A stretch of 20,435 nucleotides of DNA from an uncultured Clostridia bacterium (GCA_944383945.1 CALWRL010000007.1:1-20435); one strand, 5' to 3'; shown: positions 1 through 7,018, counted from the first letter of the stretch. Numbers and translations are program-made. The notes: a model not told the origin generated them from the sequence alone.

Positions 1-852
1 ACTAGAATTTATTTTTGGAGCAATTTTAAAAGCGATATCCGTTGATGTTACGTTTTTTATTGAGATTTTATTATCTTTTAATAATTCTTTTATTCCAACA
101 GGGAGATATTTTTCAAAAAGTTTTAAACCTAATGAAACAATAGCTCTGTTTTCATCTGTTAACGAAACTATATCTGCAATTGTTGCAAGAGCAGCAATTG
201 GCAAAAACTCTTCACAATTATCGTTTAAAATAGCTTGGGCAACTTTTAAAGCAACGCCTGTTCCGCACAAATCTTTAAAAGGGTATGCTTGATTTTCTAG
301 TTTTGGGTTTATAACAATTGTGTTTGGAATTTGTTGTGGAATTTCATGGTGGTCGGTAACAACAATATCAATTCCAAGACTTTTTGCATATTCAACTTCT
401 TCATAGCAAGATATTCCACAATCAACCGTTATAATTAATTTTGGATTAAATTTTTCTTTAACTTTATCAATTGCTTGTTTGGTTAAACCATATCCATCAA
501 CAAAGCGATTTGGAAGAAAATAATTTGCCTTGCAATTTAGTTTTTCTAAAAGTTTAATAATAATTGCTGATGCACTTATTCCATCAACATCATAATCTCC
601 AAAAACCAAAATGTTTTCATTGCTTTTAACAGAATTTAAAATTTTTTCTTTTGCTTCTTCCATTCCTTTAAGTAGGAAAGGATTGTTAAAATGAGAAAAG
701 CTCGGGTTAAAAAATTCGTTAATTTTTTGTTTGCTATCAATTCCGCGCGAAAACAAAAGCTCAACAACTTTTTCGTTTAAGTTGAGTTGGTTTGCCATAT
801 CGGAAATTAGCGCAAAGTTGTTTTTTGCGTTGTAGAATTTTTGTTGTTTCAT
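1..852 (-). CDS. recJ: Single-stranded-DNA-specific exonuclease RecJ, N-terminal 284 residues (3' end outside window)
   Basis: RecJ is a cytoplasmic 5'-3' single-strand exonuclease of the DHH phosphoesterase superfamily, used in recombinational and mismatch repair. The frame stays open from an ATG at 852 to the window edge. The DHH-domain motifs are visible in order: DYDVDG at residues 86-91, the DCG segment at 144-146, TDHHE at 166-170, CGTGVA near 196-201, an ADIVSLTDENR segment near 226, and APKINS near 278 at the cut end. The DHHA1 and OB parts, expected further on, lie outside the window. The start is chosen because it gives a normal RecJ N-terminus (short helical lead, then FFNPS near 47-51). 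Its Shine-Dalgarno is weak (AAGAAA). It is separated from the upstream minus-strand unit by a hairpin terminator, so it probably has its own promoter. Confidence 0.95.
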   Translation of the reverse strand, partial: MKQQKFYNAKNNFALISDMANQLNLNEKVVELLFSRGIDSKQKINEFFNPSFSHFNNPFLLKGMEEAKEKILNSVKSNENILVFGDYDVDGISASAIIIKLLEKLNCKANYFLPNRFVDGYGLTKQAIDKVKEKFNPKLIITVDCGISCYEEVEYAKSLGIDIVVTDHHEIPQQIPNTIVINPKLENQAYPFKDLCGTGVALKVAQAILNDNCEEFLPIAALATIADIVSLTDENRAIVSLGLKLFEKYLPVGIKELLKDNKISIKNVTSTDIAFKIAPKINSS

Positions 853-866
853 TTTTAATTTCTTTT

Positions 867-891
867 AATATAATATTTGCACTTTAAGTGC
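867..891 (-). promoter_or_regulatory. Candidate recJ promoter region with a 13-base palindrome
   Basis: Read on the minus strand, overlapping -10-like hexamers TATTAT (875-870) and TATATT (872-867) lie just upstream of the recJ ATG at 852. Immediately upstream is the inverted repeat GCACTTAAAGTGC (879-891 on the plus strand as gcactttaagtgc), six base pairs around one central base. No good -35 is seen. The palindrome could be an operator, but this is inference from position alone. Confidence 0.3.
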
Positions 892-935
892 TTACTAATT
901 CATTAAATATGATATCATAACAAAATAAAATAAAA

Positions 936-968
936 AAACGATTTTTCTAAAATCGTTTCATTTTTTTT
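936..968. terminator. Bidirectional rho-independent terminator between the unknown operon and recJ
   Basis: A perfect 10-bp stem (aaacgatttt at 936-945, aaaatcgttt at 949-958) with a three-base loop is followed on the plus strand by CA and eight Ts. On the minus strand it is followed by a T-rich run (931-935 and beyond). It lies just downstream of the minus-strand gene ending at 971, so its main job is probably to end that transcript before recJ. Confidence 0.75.
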
Positions 969-970
969 GT

Positions 971-1345
971 TTATTTAGGTTCATCAAAGAAAACATACAT
1001 ATTTGCAAGTGAAAAGCAACAAATTAAAAATTCAAAAAATCTTTGTTTAATGTTTAATGCATTAACTTCTCCTAAAACTTCGCCTTTATCAATTTTAAAT
1101 TTATATGTTCTAACAACATCATTAATGCATTGCTTAACATCTTGGCTAGTTAGTTCGTATATCGTGTTCATGTATCTTAAAGTGTTTTTATTGTCCGTTA
1201 TAAAAAATTTGTCATCAACTTTTTTTATAAAAACTCTAAATGCAATTCCCTTTTTAAATTCTAAATTTGTTTTTATTTCTGAAAAATTGTTGTCAATTTT
1301 AATTATTTCGCATGATTTTAATAAATTTTCAATTATTTTTTCCAT
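971..1345 (-). CDS. DUF1828-like protein of unknown function, 124 residues
   Basis: Small soluble protein without signal peptide or membrane segment. Its centre, an alternating beta pattern with FFITDNKNTL at residues 47-56 followed by helical segments, resembles the DUF1828 fold seen in phage-related and bacterial proteins. That is pattern recognition, not a search result. I chose the ATG at 1345 because a clear Shine-Dalgarno (TTGGAG at 1357-1352) stands seven bases upstream. A TTG twelve bases earlier overlaps that site and is unlikely to be the start. It lies 23 bases downstream of the 329-residue gene on the same strand and is followed by a terminator, so the two form a two-gene unit. 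No function can be assigned. It could equally be a lineage-specific protein unrelated to DUF1828. Confidence 0.7.
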   Translation of the reverse strand: MEKIIENLLKSCEIIKIDNNFSEIKTNLEFKKGIAFRVFIKKVDDKFFITDNKNTLRYMNTIYELTSQDVKQCINDVVRTYKFKIDKGEVLGEVNALNIKQRFFEFLICCFSLANMYVFFDEPK

Positions 1346-1368
1346 TTTAATCTCCAAAAACTGAATTT

Positions 1369-2358
1369 TTATTTGCTGTTGTCATAATAAAATTTTTTGT
1401 GTTTTTTAGGTGTTTTTTCGTTTTGAGTAGGAATTATTTCTTCATTTTGATTGTAAATTTTTTCTTCATTTAAACGAGAATATAGCAAGTTGTTTTTGCT
1501 AATAATTTCTAAACATTGTTCGATGTTAATATTGTCATCAAATAAATTTTCATTTCCAGTTTTTATGTTATATTTTTCTATAAAGAATTTTTTAACATTT
1601 GCTTGATTTATTTTGTCAAAAGGAATTGCTTCCATTTTTGTTGCTATTCTTGATGAAACAACTTCCTTTGGAGTGTAGCCTTCTCTAACAAGTGCATCAT
1701 AAAGCGAAACCAAAGATTTAATATCATAATAATGCAAGTGAGCAGGAGAATAAAACATTGTGTTGTTGTTTTTATCAATTTTCTTTTTTTCTTCGCCGTA
1801 AAAGGTGTTATTATGACCTTCTCTTTCATCATATCTTTCGCATGAAACAAAAATTTTCCCGCCTAAAATTGCACCTAAATTAACAAAATTTTTTCCATTT
1901 TTCAATGTCATAAAATTTAATTGAAAAGGAACAATTTTTTTGCCAACAAAACCTAAAAGCAACATTCTTTCAACATCTGCTTCTTCGTTTTTGTCTTTAA
2001 GTGTTGTTGTGAAATTAGCTCTTTTAATGCAAACTTTTTTGCAATTTATAAATTTTGAAACAATATCGTTTGGCAAAGGTACAATATGTTTTTGAATATG
2101 ATTGTGAAGCGATTTAACATCAAAGCGTAAATCGGAAATTTTTGTTTCTAAGTTTATATCATAATTGATAACTGGGTTAAATCCGGCAATTGATGTTGCT
2201 GCCGTGGCAATTGCTTGCGAAACAAGATCAATCTTGTTAGCTGGAAGCATTTTTAAATTGAGTTTGCTTAAACCAACTTTTGAAATAGGAACAAATTTTT
2301 TTAATTTTCCTTTGTTTTTAATTATTGGTTTAGAAACATTTTTTCTTTTCTTTTTCAC
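1369..2358 (-). CDS. Unrecognised 329-residue protein with basic tails
   Basis: I do not recognise this family. The N-terminus (residues 1-22) is very rich in Lys/Arg. An Ala-rich helix follows (about 47-60), then a mixed alpha/beta core (about 65-240) containing a RANFTTTLKD segment (113-122), an LGAILGGKIFVSCERYDERE stretch (161-180) and HLHYYD (207-212). A helical region and a polar Glu/Asn/Lys C-terminal tail end the protein. No transmembrane segment or signal peptide is visible. The GTG start at 2358 has no Shine-Dalgarno. It is supported instead by a near-consensus promoter (TTGACT, 17-base spacer, TAAAAT) whose -10 ends seven bases before the GTG, which predicts a leaderless mRNA. The first internal ATG (Met36) has no ribosome site either. 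It is followed by the DUF1828-like gene and diverges from ung. Confidence 0.75.
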   Translation of the reverse strand: MKKKRKNVSKPIIKNKGKLKKFVPISKVGLSKLNLKMLPANKIDLVSQAIATAATSIAGFNPVINYDINLETKISDLRFDVKSLHNHIQKHIVPLPNDIVSKFINCKKVCIKRANFTTTLKDKNEEADVERMLLLGFVGKKIVPFQLNFMTLKNGKNFVNLGAILGGKIFVSCERYDEREGHNNTFYGEEKKKIDKNNNTMFYSPAHLHYYDIKSLVSLYDALVREGYTPKEVVSSRIATKMEAIPFDKINQANVKKFFIEKYNIKTGNENLFDDNINIEQCLEIISKNNLLYSRLNEEKIYNQNEEIIPTQNEKTPKKHKKFYYDNSK

Positions 2359-2364
2359 AAAAAC

Positions 2365-2393
2365 ATTTTAAATTATTTTTTTCTTAAAGTCAA
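2365..2393 (-). promoter_or_regulatory. Minus-strand promoter giving a leaderless GTG transcript
   Basis: On the minus strand: -35 TTGACT at 2393-2388 (five of six consensus bases), a 17-base spacer, and -10 TAAAAT at 2370-2365 (five of six). Six bases (GTTTTT) then separate it from the GTG at 2358. With the usual placement of +1 seven bases after the last -10 base, transcription starts at the G of GTG. No Shine-Dalgarno is present. Confidence 0.65.
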
Positions 2394-2413
2394 TAGCAAA
2401 ATAAGAAATTATG

Positions 2414-2422
2414 TGTTATAAT
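2414..2422 (+). promoter_or_regulatory. Extended -10 promoter of ung, predicted leaderless
   Basis: TGTTATAAT is a perfect extended -10 (TG at 2414-2415, TATAAT at 2417-2422). It lies six bases upstream of the ung ATG at 2429, so the predicted +1 is the A of the start codon. No convincing -35 is seen, as is common for extended -10 promoters, and no Shine-Dalgarno precedes the gene. Confidence 0.65.
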
Positions 2423-2428
2423 AAAACC

Positions 2429-3088
2429 ATGTTTCCGATAACTAAAAATTGGTTTGAATTATTGCATGAAGAATTGCACAATGAAGAATTTAAAAAACTT
2501 CAAAAATTTTTAAATGAAGAATATTCAAAGCATATTATTTATCCAGAGGCAAACAATGTTTTTAATGCATTAAATTTAGTTAAGTTTGAAGATGTTAAAG
2601 TGGTTATAATTGGGCAAGACCCTTATCATCAGCCGGGACAAGCTCATGGGCTTTGTTTTTCTGTTAAAGAGGGAGTTGCTTTTCCGCCATCTTTAAAAAA
2701 CATTTATAAAGAAATTGAAAATGAAACGGGTAAAAAATCTGTAACAAGCGGAAATTTAACAGCGTGGGCAAAACAGGGAATTTTGCTTTTAAACAGTGTT
2801 TTAACTGTTAGGCAAGGTTGTCCTAATTCCCATAAAAACATGGGCTGGGAGAAAATAACAAGAAAAGTTATTAGCTTGCTAAATAGTAGGAAAGACCCAG
2901 TTATATTTCTTCTTTGGGGTGCTAACGCACAAGAAATAGGAAAGGATATTGACAGAAATAAACATTATGTATTATCATGTGCTCATCCAAGTCCGCTTTC
3001 AGCATATAATGGTTTTTTTGGTTGTGGACATTTTGTTAAAACAAACGAAATATTGCAAAAACTTGGGAAAAAACAAATTGAATGGTGA
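2429..3088 (+). CDS. ung: Uracil-DNA glycosylase, family 1
   Basis: Ung removes uracil from DNA to start base excision repair. The 219-residue product carries the family-1 signatures: GQDPYH at residues 62-67 with the water-activating Asp65, the Pro-rich PPSLKNIYKEI segment (86-96) and the Leu-loop HPSPLSA at 186-192. Length and N-terminus match the family. An in-frame ATG at 2411 would add six residues (MCYNKT). I reject it because the perfect -10 TATAAT lies inside those codons and would place transcription start after that ATG. The gene ends TGA at 3088. The Shine-Dalgarno of the next gene overlaps this stop, so the two are co-transcribed and probably translationally coupled. Confidence 0.95.
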   Translation: MFPITKNWFELLHEELHNEEFKKLQKFLNEEYSKHIIYPEANNVFNALNLVKFEDVKVVIIGQDPYHQPGQAHGLCFSVKEGVAFPPSLKNIYKEIENETGKKSVTSGNLTAWAKQGILLLNSVLTVRQGCPNSHKNMGWEKITRKVISLLNSRKDPVIFLLWGANAQEIGKDIDRNKHYVLSCAHPSPLSAYNGFFGCGHFVKTNEILQKLGKKQIEW

Positions 3089-3095
3089 GGTATTT

Positions 3096-3719
3096 ATGAA
3101 CATAATTATCGCATTAAGTGTTATAGGATTGCTTTTTGTTTTAGGTGGATTTGCTTATGCAATCATTAAATTCAAACAAAAAAAATCTAAAACAACAAAT
3201 AACAGGCCAAAGAAAATAAAATTAAAAACAAAAGAAAAGAAAAACAGCATTTCTAAAAATAAGAACGGAAAACTTGAAACAAAGGGAAGTTATTGCGACA
3301 CGGTTGATAAATTCTTATATAGAAAAGAAATTAAATTGTTTATTTTAATTAACAAAGCATTGCCTAAAGGATATATTGCATTTCCAAGAATTGGAGTTGA
3401 CACAATTTTAGAACCTGTTGGAAGCCGTGCGTTGTATGACTCTATAAAAGGTCAGTATGTTGATCTTGTTATATTTGAACAAGAAACAATGAAACCAAAA
3501 ATCGTTGTTGATATATATGATGGAAGCATTGGAGATGAGCAGTTAGACATTGAATCTCCTCAAGTTATTGAGGCTTTAAAAAGTGCAGAACTTCCTGTTG
3601 TTTATTTTAAAGTTAAATCTGATTACACAGTTGATGAAATTAAAGAGCCAATTTTAAAAATTCTCGAGCCACAAGAAGAAAATTTAAATAATGAAGAAGT
3701 GAATATTAATACAGTTTAA
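3096..3719 (+). CDS. Membrane-anchored DUF2726-like protein, 207 residues
   Basis: Residues 4-26 form one hydrophobic segment followed by a very basic linker (28-60), which predicts an N-terminal anchor with the rest in the cytoplasm. The C-terminal domain (about 75-190) follows the DUF2726 pattern: a Glu at 78, helix LFILINKALP, then YVDLVIFEQETMKPKIVVDI with Asp123 and Asp139, and a final VVYFKV strand. DUF2726 is usually viewed as a restriction-endonuclease-like fold. The canonical E-x-D/K triad is imperfect here (D-I-Y), so activity is uncertain. The start at 3096 is set by the GGTGAGG Shine-Dalgarno (3084-3090) overlapping the ung stop codon. A longer frame open from 2949 lies entirely within ung and is not credible. 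The ung linkage hints at, but does not prove, a nucleic-acid role. Confidence 0.75.
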   Translation: MNIIIALSVIGLLFVLGGFAYAIIKFKQKKSKTTNNRPKKIKLKTKEKKNSISKNKNGKLETKGSYCDTVDKFLYRKEIKLFILINKALPKGYIAFPRIGVDTILEPVGSRALYDSIKGQYVDLVIFEQETMKPKIVVDIYDGSIGDEQLDIESPQVIEALKSAELPVVYFKVKSDYTVDEIKEPILKILEPQEENLNNEEVNINTV

Positions 3720-3744
3720 TGCATATTTATTCAAAATACAAACT

Positions 3745-3774
3745 AAAAGGGTTAACAAGCCCTTTTATTATTTT
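3745..3774 (+). terminator. Rho-independent terminator of ung-DUF2726 unit
   Basis: Stem aaaaggg (3745-3751) pairs with ccctttt (3760-3766), extended inward by T-G and T-A pairs around an AACA loop. A T-rich tract (ATTATTTT) follows. It lies 25 bases after the stop codon at 3719. A TTAACA sequence in its loop region may also serve as the alr -35. Confidence 0.75.
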
Positions 3775-3782
3775 CATATATT
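3752..3782 (+). promoter_or_regulatory. Candidate alr promoter, predicted leaderless
   Basis: TATATT (3777-3782) ends six bases before the alr ATG at 3789, so the predicted +1 is the start codon. A possible -35 TTAACA (3752-3757) is 19 bases upstream, longer than ideal, and lies in the loop of the preceding terminator. No Shine-Dalgarno is present. The -10 position is the stronger part of the evidence. Confidence 0.5.
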
Positions 3783-3788
3783 TAATTT

Positions 3789-4844
3789 ATGGAAAAGTGT
3801 GGAGAGGTTTTAATATCAAGAAAAGCACTTTTGTCTAATATAAAAAAAATTAAAAGTGTTACAGGAAATAAAAAGATTTGTTTTATGATAAAGGCAAATG
3901 CGTATGGACATGGTATTGAAACAATAGTTAATTATGCACATAATTATATTGATTTTTTTGGAGTTTCTAACATAAACGAAGCAATAAAAGTTAAATTGAT
4001 AAACCCAAATAGTAAAGTTTTAATTGTTGGAAAAACATTTAGCTTTTTAAAATGTGCAAAATATGATTGTAGTTTTGTTATTGAAAGTAAAGAACATTTT
4101 TATAATTTGTTAGATTATTTAGCAAAAAATCCAGAAGATAAAAAACGAATAAAAATTCATTTAAAAATTAACTGCGGAATGAACAGATTGGGAATTTCAA
4201 ATTTAGCGGACTTTAAAAAAATTTATAATCTTGCCATTGAAAATGCAATTGTAGTTGAAGGAATTGCAACTCATTTTTCAACAGCAGATTGCGATGATAT
4301 AACATACTTAAACCAAGAAAAAATTTTTAAAAAATTTTTAAATTTAATACCAAAAAGACAAAAACCAATAATAAGTGTTGGAGGCTCTGGTGTTGCAAGA
4401 CAAGAGCTAAACGGAAATAAATTTAGTTTTGATATGATTAGGATTGGGTTAGCGTTGTATGGCTATGGACCGAAAGCTTTAAACTTGCGCCCAATTTTGT
4501 CGGTAAAATCTCATATAATTAAAATCTTAGAGGTTAAAAAGGGGTGTTTTGTTGGATATGGAAAAGGATATTGCTCGAAAACAGATGTCAAGGTAGGAAT
4601 AATCCCTTTAGGATATGGAGATGGAATTAGCAGGTTGTTATCCAATAAATTTTATGTTTTTATTAATGGGGAAAAAGCAAAAAGCATAGGGTATGTGTGC
4701 ATGGATATGTTTTTTGTTGATTTAACAAATGTTGATGCAAAAATTGGAGATGAAGTTGTTGTTTTTAATGATGCAAAAAAATGGGCCCAAATCATGGGCA
4801 CCATTCCTTACGAAGTTTTAACTAATTTAAAATTAATTCGTTGA
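3789..4844 (+). CDS. alr: Alanine racemase (PLP-dependent, fold type III)
   Basis: Alr interconverts L- and D-alanine and supplies D-Ala for peptidoglycan. The 351-residue product shows the N-terminal PLP-barrel with MIKANAYGHG (33-42), Lys35 being the PLP lysine. HLKINCGMNRLGIS (124-137) corresponds to the conserved substrate/anion-binding strand, with Lys126 and Arg133. SVGGSG (196-201) and DMIRIGLALYGYGP (215-228) form the phosphate-binding part. VGYGKGY (255-261), in the C-terminal domain, contains the region of the catalytic tyrosine, and GYVCMDMFFVD (301-311) and IPYEVL (339-344) complete it. The start has no Shine-Dalgarno and is supported by the predicted leaderless promoter. The 3' end overlaps the convergent gap gene by 12 bases. 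Confidence 0.95.
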   Translation: MEKCGEVLISRKALLSNIKKIKSVTGNKKICFMIKANAYGHGIETIVNYAHNYIDFFGVSNINEAIKVKLINPNSKVLIVGKTFSFLKCAKYDCSFVIESKEHFYNLLDYLAKNPEDKKRIKIHLKINCGMNRLGISNLADFKKIYNLAIENAIVVEGIATHFSTADCDDITYLNQEKIFKKFLNLIPKRQKPIISVGGSGVARQELNGNKFSFDMIRIGLALYGYGPKALNLRPILSVKSHIIKILEVKKGCFVGYGKGYCSKTDVKVGIIPLGYGDGISRLLSNKFYVFINGEKAKSIGYVCMDMFFVDLTNVDAKIGDEVVVFNDAKKWAQIMGTIPYEVLTNLKLIR

Positions 4845-5843
4845 ACCAACTAATTTTAACATATCAACAAGTTTGCATGTGTAGCCATATTCGTTGTCAT
4901 ACCAAGCAACAAGTTTAACGAAAGATGGGTTAAGCATTATCCCTGCCTTAATATCAACTATGCAAGTTCTCGAATCGCCTATAAAATCGCTAGAAACAAG
5001 AGGGAGGTCGGTTGTTCCAACAATTCCTTTCATTTTTCCTTTTTCTGCTTTTTTAATTGCTTCGATAATTTCTTCATAGGTTGTTTCTTTTTCAAGTTTA
5101 ACAGTTAAATCAACAACCGAAACATCTAAAGTTGGAACTCTAAAACTCATTCCAGTTAGTTTTCCTTTTAAATCTGGAATAACTTTGCTAACTGCTTTTG
5201 CAGCACCTGTAGAAGAAGGAATAATGTTGTACGAAGCAGCTCTTCCACCACGCCAATCTTTTTTAGAAACTCCATCTGCTGCAAGTTGAGAAGGTGTTAG
5301 TGAGTGAACAGTTGTCATAAGTCCTTCTTTAATTCCAAAATTTTCGTGAATTATTTTTGCAAGAGGAGCTAAACAATTAGTTGTGCAACTGGAATTAGAA
5401 ACAACTTTCATTGAAGGATCGTATTCGTTTTCATTAACACCCATAACAAACATTGGGCATTCTTTTCCGGCAGCGGTTATAACAACTTTTTTTGCGCCAC
5501 TTCCAATGTGTTTTTCTGCTTCATCTTTAAGCGTGTATTTTCCGCTTGCTTCTGCAACAACATCTGGTTTTGTTAAATTCCAATTAATGTGAGCTGGCTC
5601 GTATTCGCTGTAAAAATCTATTTTTTTGCCATTAACAATTAATTTGTCGCCACTTGCTTCAACTTTTCCATTAAATTTTCCATGAACTGTGTCGTATGTT
5701 AGCATATATGCAGCATATTCTGCAGTTATAAAAGGGTCATTGATAGCAACAACTTCAACATCATCTCTTTCAGAGGCAATTCTTAAAATTAAACGACCAA
5801 TTCTTCCAAAACCATTAATTCCAATTTTAACTTTCTTTTTCAT
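4833..5843 (-). CDS. gap: Glyceraldehyde-3-phosphate dehydrogenase (NAD-type), 336 residues
   Basis: GAPDH oxidises and phosphorylates glyceraldehyde-3-phosphate in glycolysis. The Rossmann motif INGFGRIGR (9-17), Asn35-Asp36 (acidic residue typical of NAD preference), the catalytic SNSSCTTNC (149-157) with Cys153, the TTVH segment with the catalytic His, KKDWRGGRAA and the C-terminal WYDNEYGY are all present. The loop after the His reads HSLTPSQLAADG instead of the common HAYTATQ..DG. The start is the ATG at 5843, preceded by AAAGGAG seven bases upstream. A longer frame from 5885 overlaps the upstream aminopeptidase and lacks a site. The gene begins 14 bases after the aminopeptidase stop, so the two are co-transcribed. 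It meets alr head-on. Confidence 0.97.
   Translation of the reverse strand: MKKKVKIGINGFGRIGRLILRIASERDDVEVVAINDPFITAEYAAYMLTYDTVHGKFNGKVEASGDKLIVNGKKIDFYSEYEPAHINWNLTKPDVVAEASGKYTLKDEAEKHIGSGAKKVVITAAGKECPMFVMGVNENEYDPSMKVVSNSSCTTNCLAPLAKIIHENFGIKEGLMTTVHSLTPSQLAADGVSKKDWRGGRAASYNIIPSSTGAAKAVSKVIPDLKGKLTGMSFRVPTLDVSVVDLTVKLEKETTYEEIIEAIKKAEKGKMKGIVGTTDLPLVSSDFIGDSRTCIVDIKAGIMLNPSFVKLVAWYDNEYGYTCKLVDMLKLVGSTN
4835..4855. other. Imperfect hairpin across the alr/gap stop codons
   Basis: AATT-c-GTTG (4835-4843), loop AAC, CAAC-t-AATT (4847-4855): two 4-bp blocks separated by one mismatch, sitting on both stop codons of the convergent genes. Neither side has a proper T-tract. It may be a weak bidirectional end signal, but it is not a convincing terminator. 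Confidence 0.3.
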
Positions 5844-5857
5844 TTTTTTCTCCTTTG

Positions 5858-6967
5858 TTATATTAAATTTTCTGGGTTTAAGCATTTTAAATCTTCAACA
5901 ACAAAAACACCATCTTTGCGAATTAAAACATCGTCAAAATATATTTCACCGCCGCCGTGTTGTGAAAGCATTGAAAGAACCATGTCCCAATGTATTGCCG
6001 AAATGTTTCCGTTAGGTGCTTCGGTTTCGTAGCAACAGCCTGGCGTGAAATGTATCGAACCTGCCATTTTTTCGTCAAATAAAATGTCTTGAAAACCACG
6101 TTTAATGTGTGGATTAACCCCAATTGCAAATTCTCCAAAATATCTAGAATTTTCATCTGTGTCTAATATATCATTTAACTTTTCGTTATTACTTCCGGTT
6201 GCTTCAATAATTTTTCCGTCCTTAACAACTAATTTAATGTTAGTAAAAGAAATTCCATTATAGGTTGTGTCTAAATTATAAGTAATAACTCCGTTAACAC
6301 TTTCTCTTACTGGAGCAGTAAAAACTTCTCCATCTGGAATGTTCATTTTGCCTGCACATTTTATTGCAGGAATTCCTTTTATGGAAAAAGTTATATCCGT
6401 TTGTGGAGCAACAAGCCTAACTTTGTCTGTTTTGTTCATAAGTGCAACTAAATTATCCATTGCCTTGTCCATTTTTGAATAATCTAAATTGCAAACTTTG
6501 TAGTAAAAATCTTCATATTGTTCTGTGCTCATTTTTGCACCTTGGGCAAGCCCTGTGCTTGGAGCAACTAAAATTACCCATTTTGTATTGTTAACTCTTT
6601 CTTTTCTAGCTGGTTCAGTGTGCTTTAAATGAAGCGCTGTTTTTTCTGATGGGACATCTGAGTTTTCAAATGTGTTTAGCGAACCACAAATAGAAATGTA
6701 GGCGTCCATTTTTTTCATAAACGCAACATCAAATTCGGATTTTATTTTTAATTGATTTTCATTTTCTCCAAACAATAAGGCACGAGATATTTCTGCACTG
6801 TAAAGATTAACAAATGGATTAGCTCCAACATTATAGGCTTCTTTAATTAATGCTTTAACAATTTCAAGATTGCAGTCTTTTGCTTCAATCAATAAATTTT
6901 CATCTTTTTTTAACGAAATAGAGTAGTTTATTATGTTTTTTGCAAGCTTTATAATTCTTTCGTCCAT
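5858..6967 (-). CDS. M29-family metallo-aminopeptidase
   Basis: M29 (AmpS/AmpT/PepS) enzymes remove N-terminal residues from peptides in the cytoplasm using two metal ions. The 369-residue product shows the metal ligands in the expected order and spacing: Glu214 in PDGEVF, Glu279 in YFGEF, His306 in SIHF, Tyr313 in CCYE, and His326/Asp328 in IHWD. It is somewhat shorter than typical members (about 400-410). The start at 6967 is preceded by GGGGGG (6980-6975), which can pair with the anti-Shine-Dalgarno CCUCC through one G-U wobble. A TATAAT lies just upstream. gap follows after 14 bases. The pairing of a peptidase with gap looks like operon convenience rather than a pathway. Confidence 0.9.
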   Translation of the reverse strand: MDERIIKLAKNIINYSISLKKDENLLIEAKDCNLEIVKALIKEAYNVGANPFVNLYSAEISRALLFGENENQLKIKSEFDVAFMKKMDAYISICGSLNTFENSDVPSEKTALHLKHTEPARKERVNNTKWVILVAPSTGLAQGAKMSTEQYEDFYYKVCNLDYSKMDKAMDNLVALMNKTDKVRLVAPQTDITFSIKGIPAIKCAGKMNIPDGEVFTAPVRESVNGVITYNLDTTYNGISFTNIKLVVKDGKIIEATGSNNEKLNDILDTDENSRYFGEFAIGVNPHIKRGFQDILFDEKMAGSIHFTPGCCYETEAPNGNISAIHWDMVLSMLSQHGGGEIYFDDVLIRKDGVFVVEDLKCLNPENLI

Positions 6968-6983
6968 TAATTTTCCCCCCGTT

Positions 6984-6989
6984 ATTATA
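6984..6989 (-). promoter_or_regulatory. Candidate promoter of the aminopeptidase-gap unit
   Basis: Minus-strand TATAAT (6989-6984) is a perfect -10 just upstream of the poly-G ribosome site of the aminopeptidase, giving a very short leader of about ten bases. No clear -35 is seen. A perfect 12-base palindrome tatttgcaaata (6996-7007) lies in the spacer and could be an operator. Confidence 0.45.
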
Positions 6990-7018
6990 TCTTTTTATTT
7001 GCAAATATTATTATTTAC

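Noticed and set aside
1346..1357. TTG start at 1357 for the DUF1828-like gene
   Set aside because: The TTG is part of its Shine-Dalgarno (TTGGAG), which is correctly spaced for the ATG at 1345.
1050..1364. Plus-strand frames opposite the unknown operon (for example 1050-1364 and 2165-2371)
   Set aside because: They are antisense shadows without ribosome sites or family resemblance; the minus-strand frames have promoter, ribosome site and terminator support.
2411..2428. Longer ung starting at the ATG at 2411
   Set aside because: The added codons contain the perfect TATAAT -10, there is no Shine-Dalgarno, and the family N-terminus fits the ATG at 2429.
2949..3095. DUF2726-like gene beginning inside ung at 2949
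   Set aside because: The added part is an out-of-frame shadow of ung; GGTGAGG at 3084-3090 sets the start at 3096.
5844..5885. N-terminally extended gap from 5885
   Set aside because: It overlaps the aminopeptidase stop, has no ribosome site, and AAAGGAG is ideally placed for the ATG at 5843.
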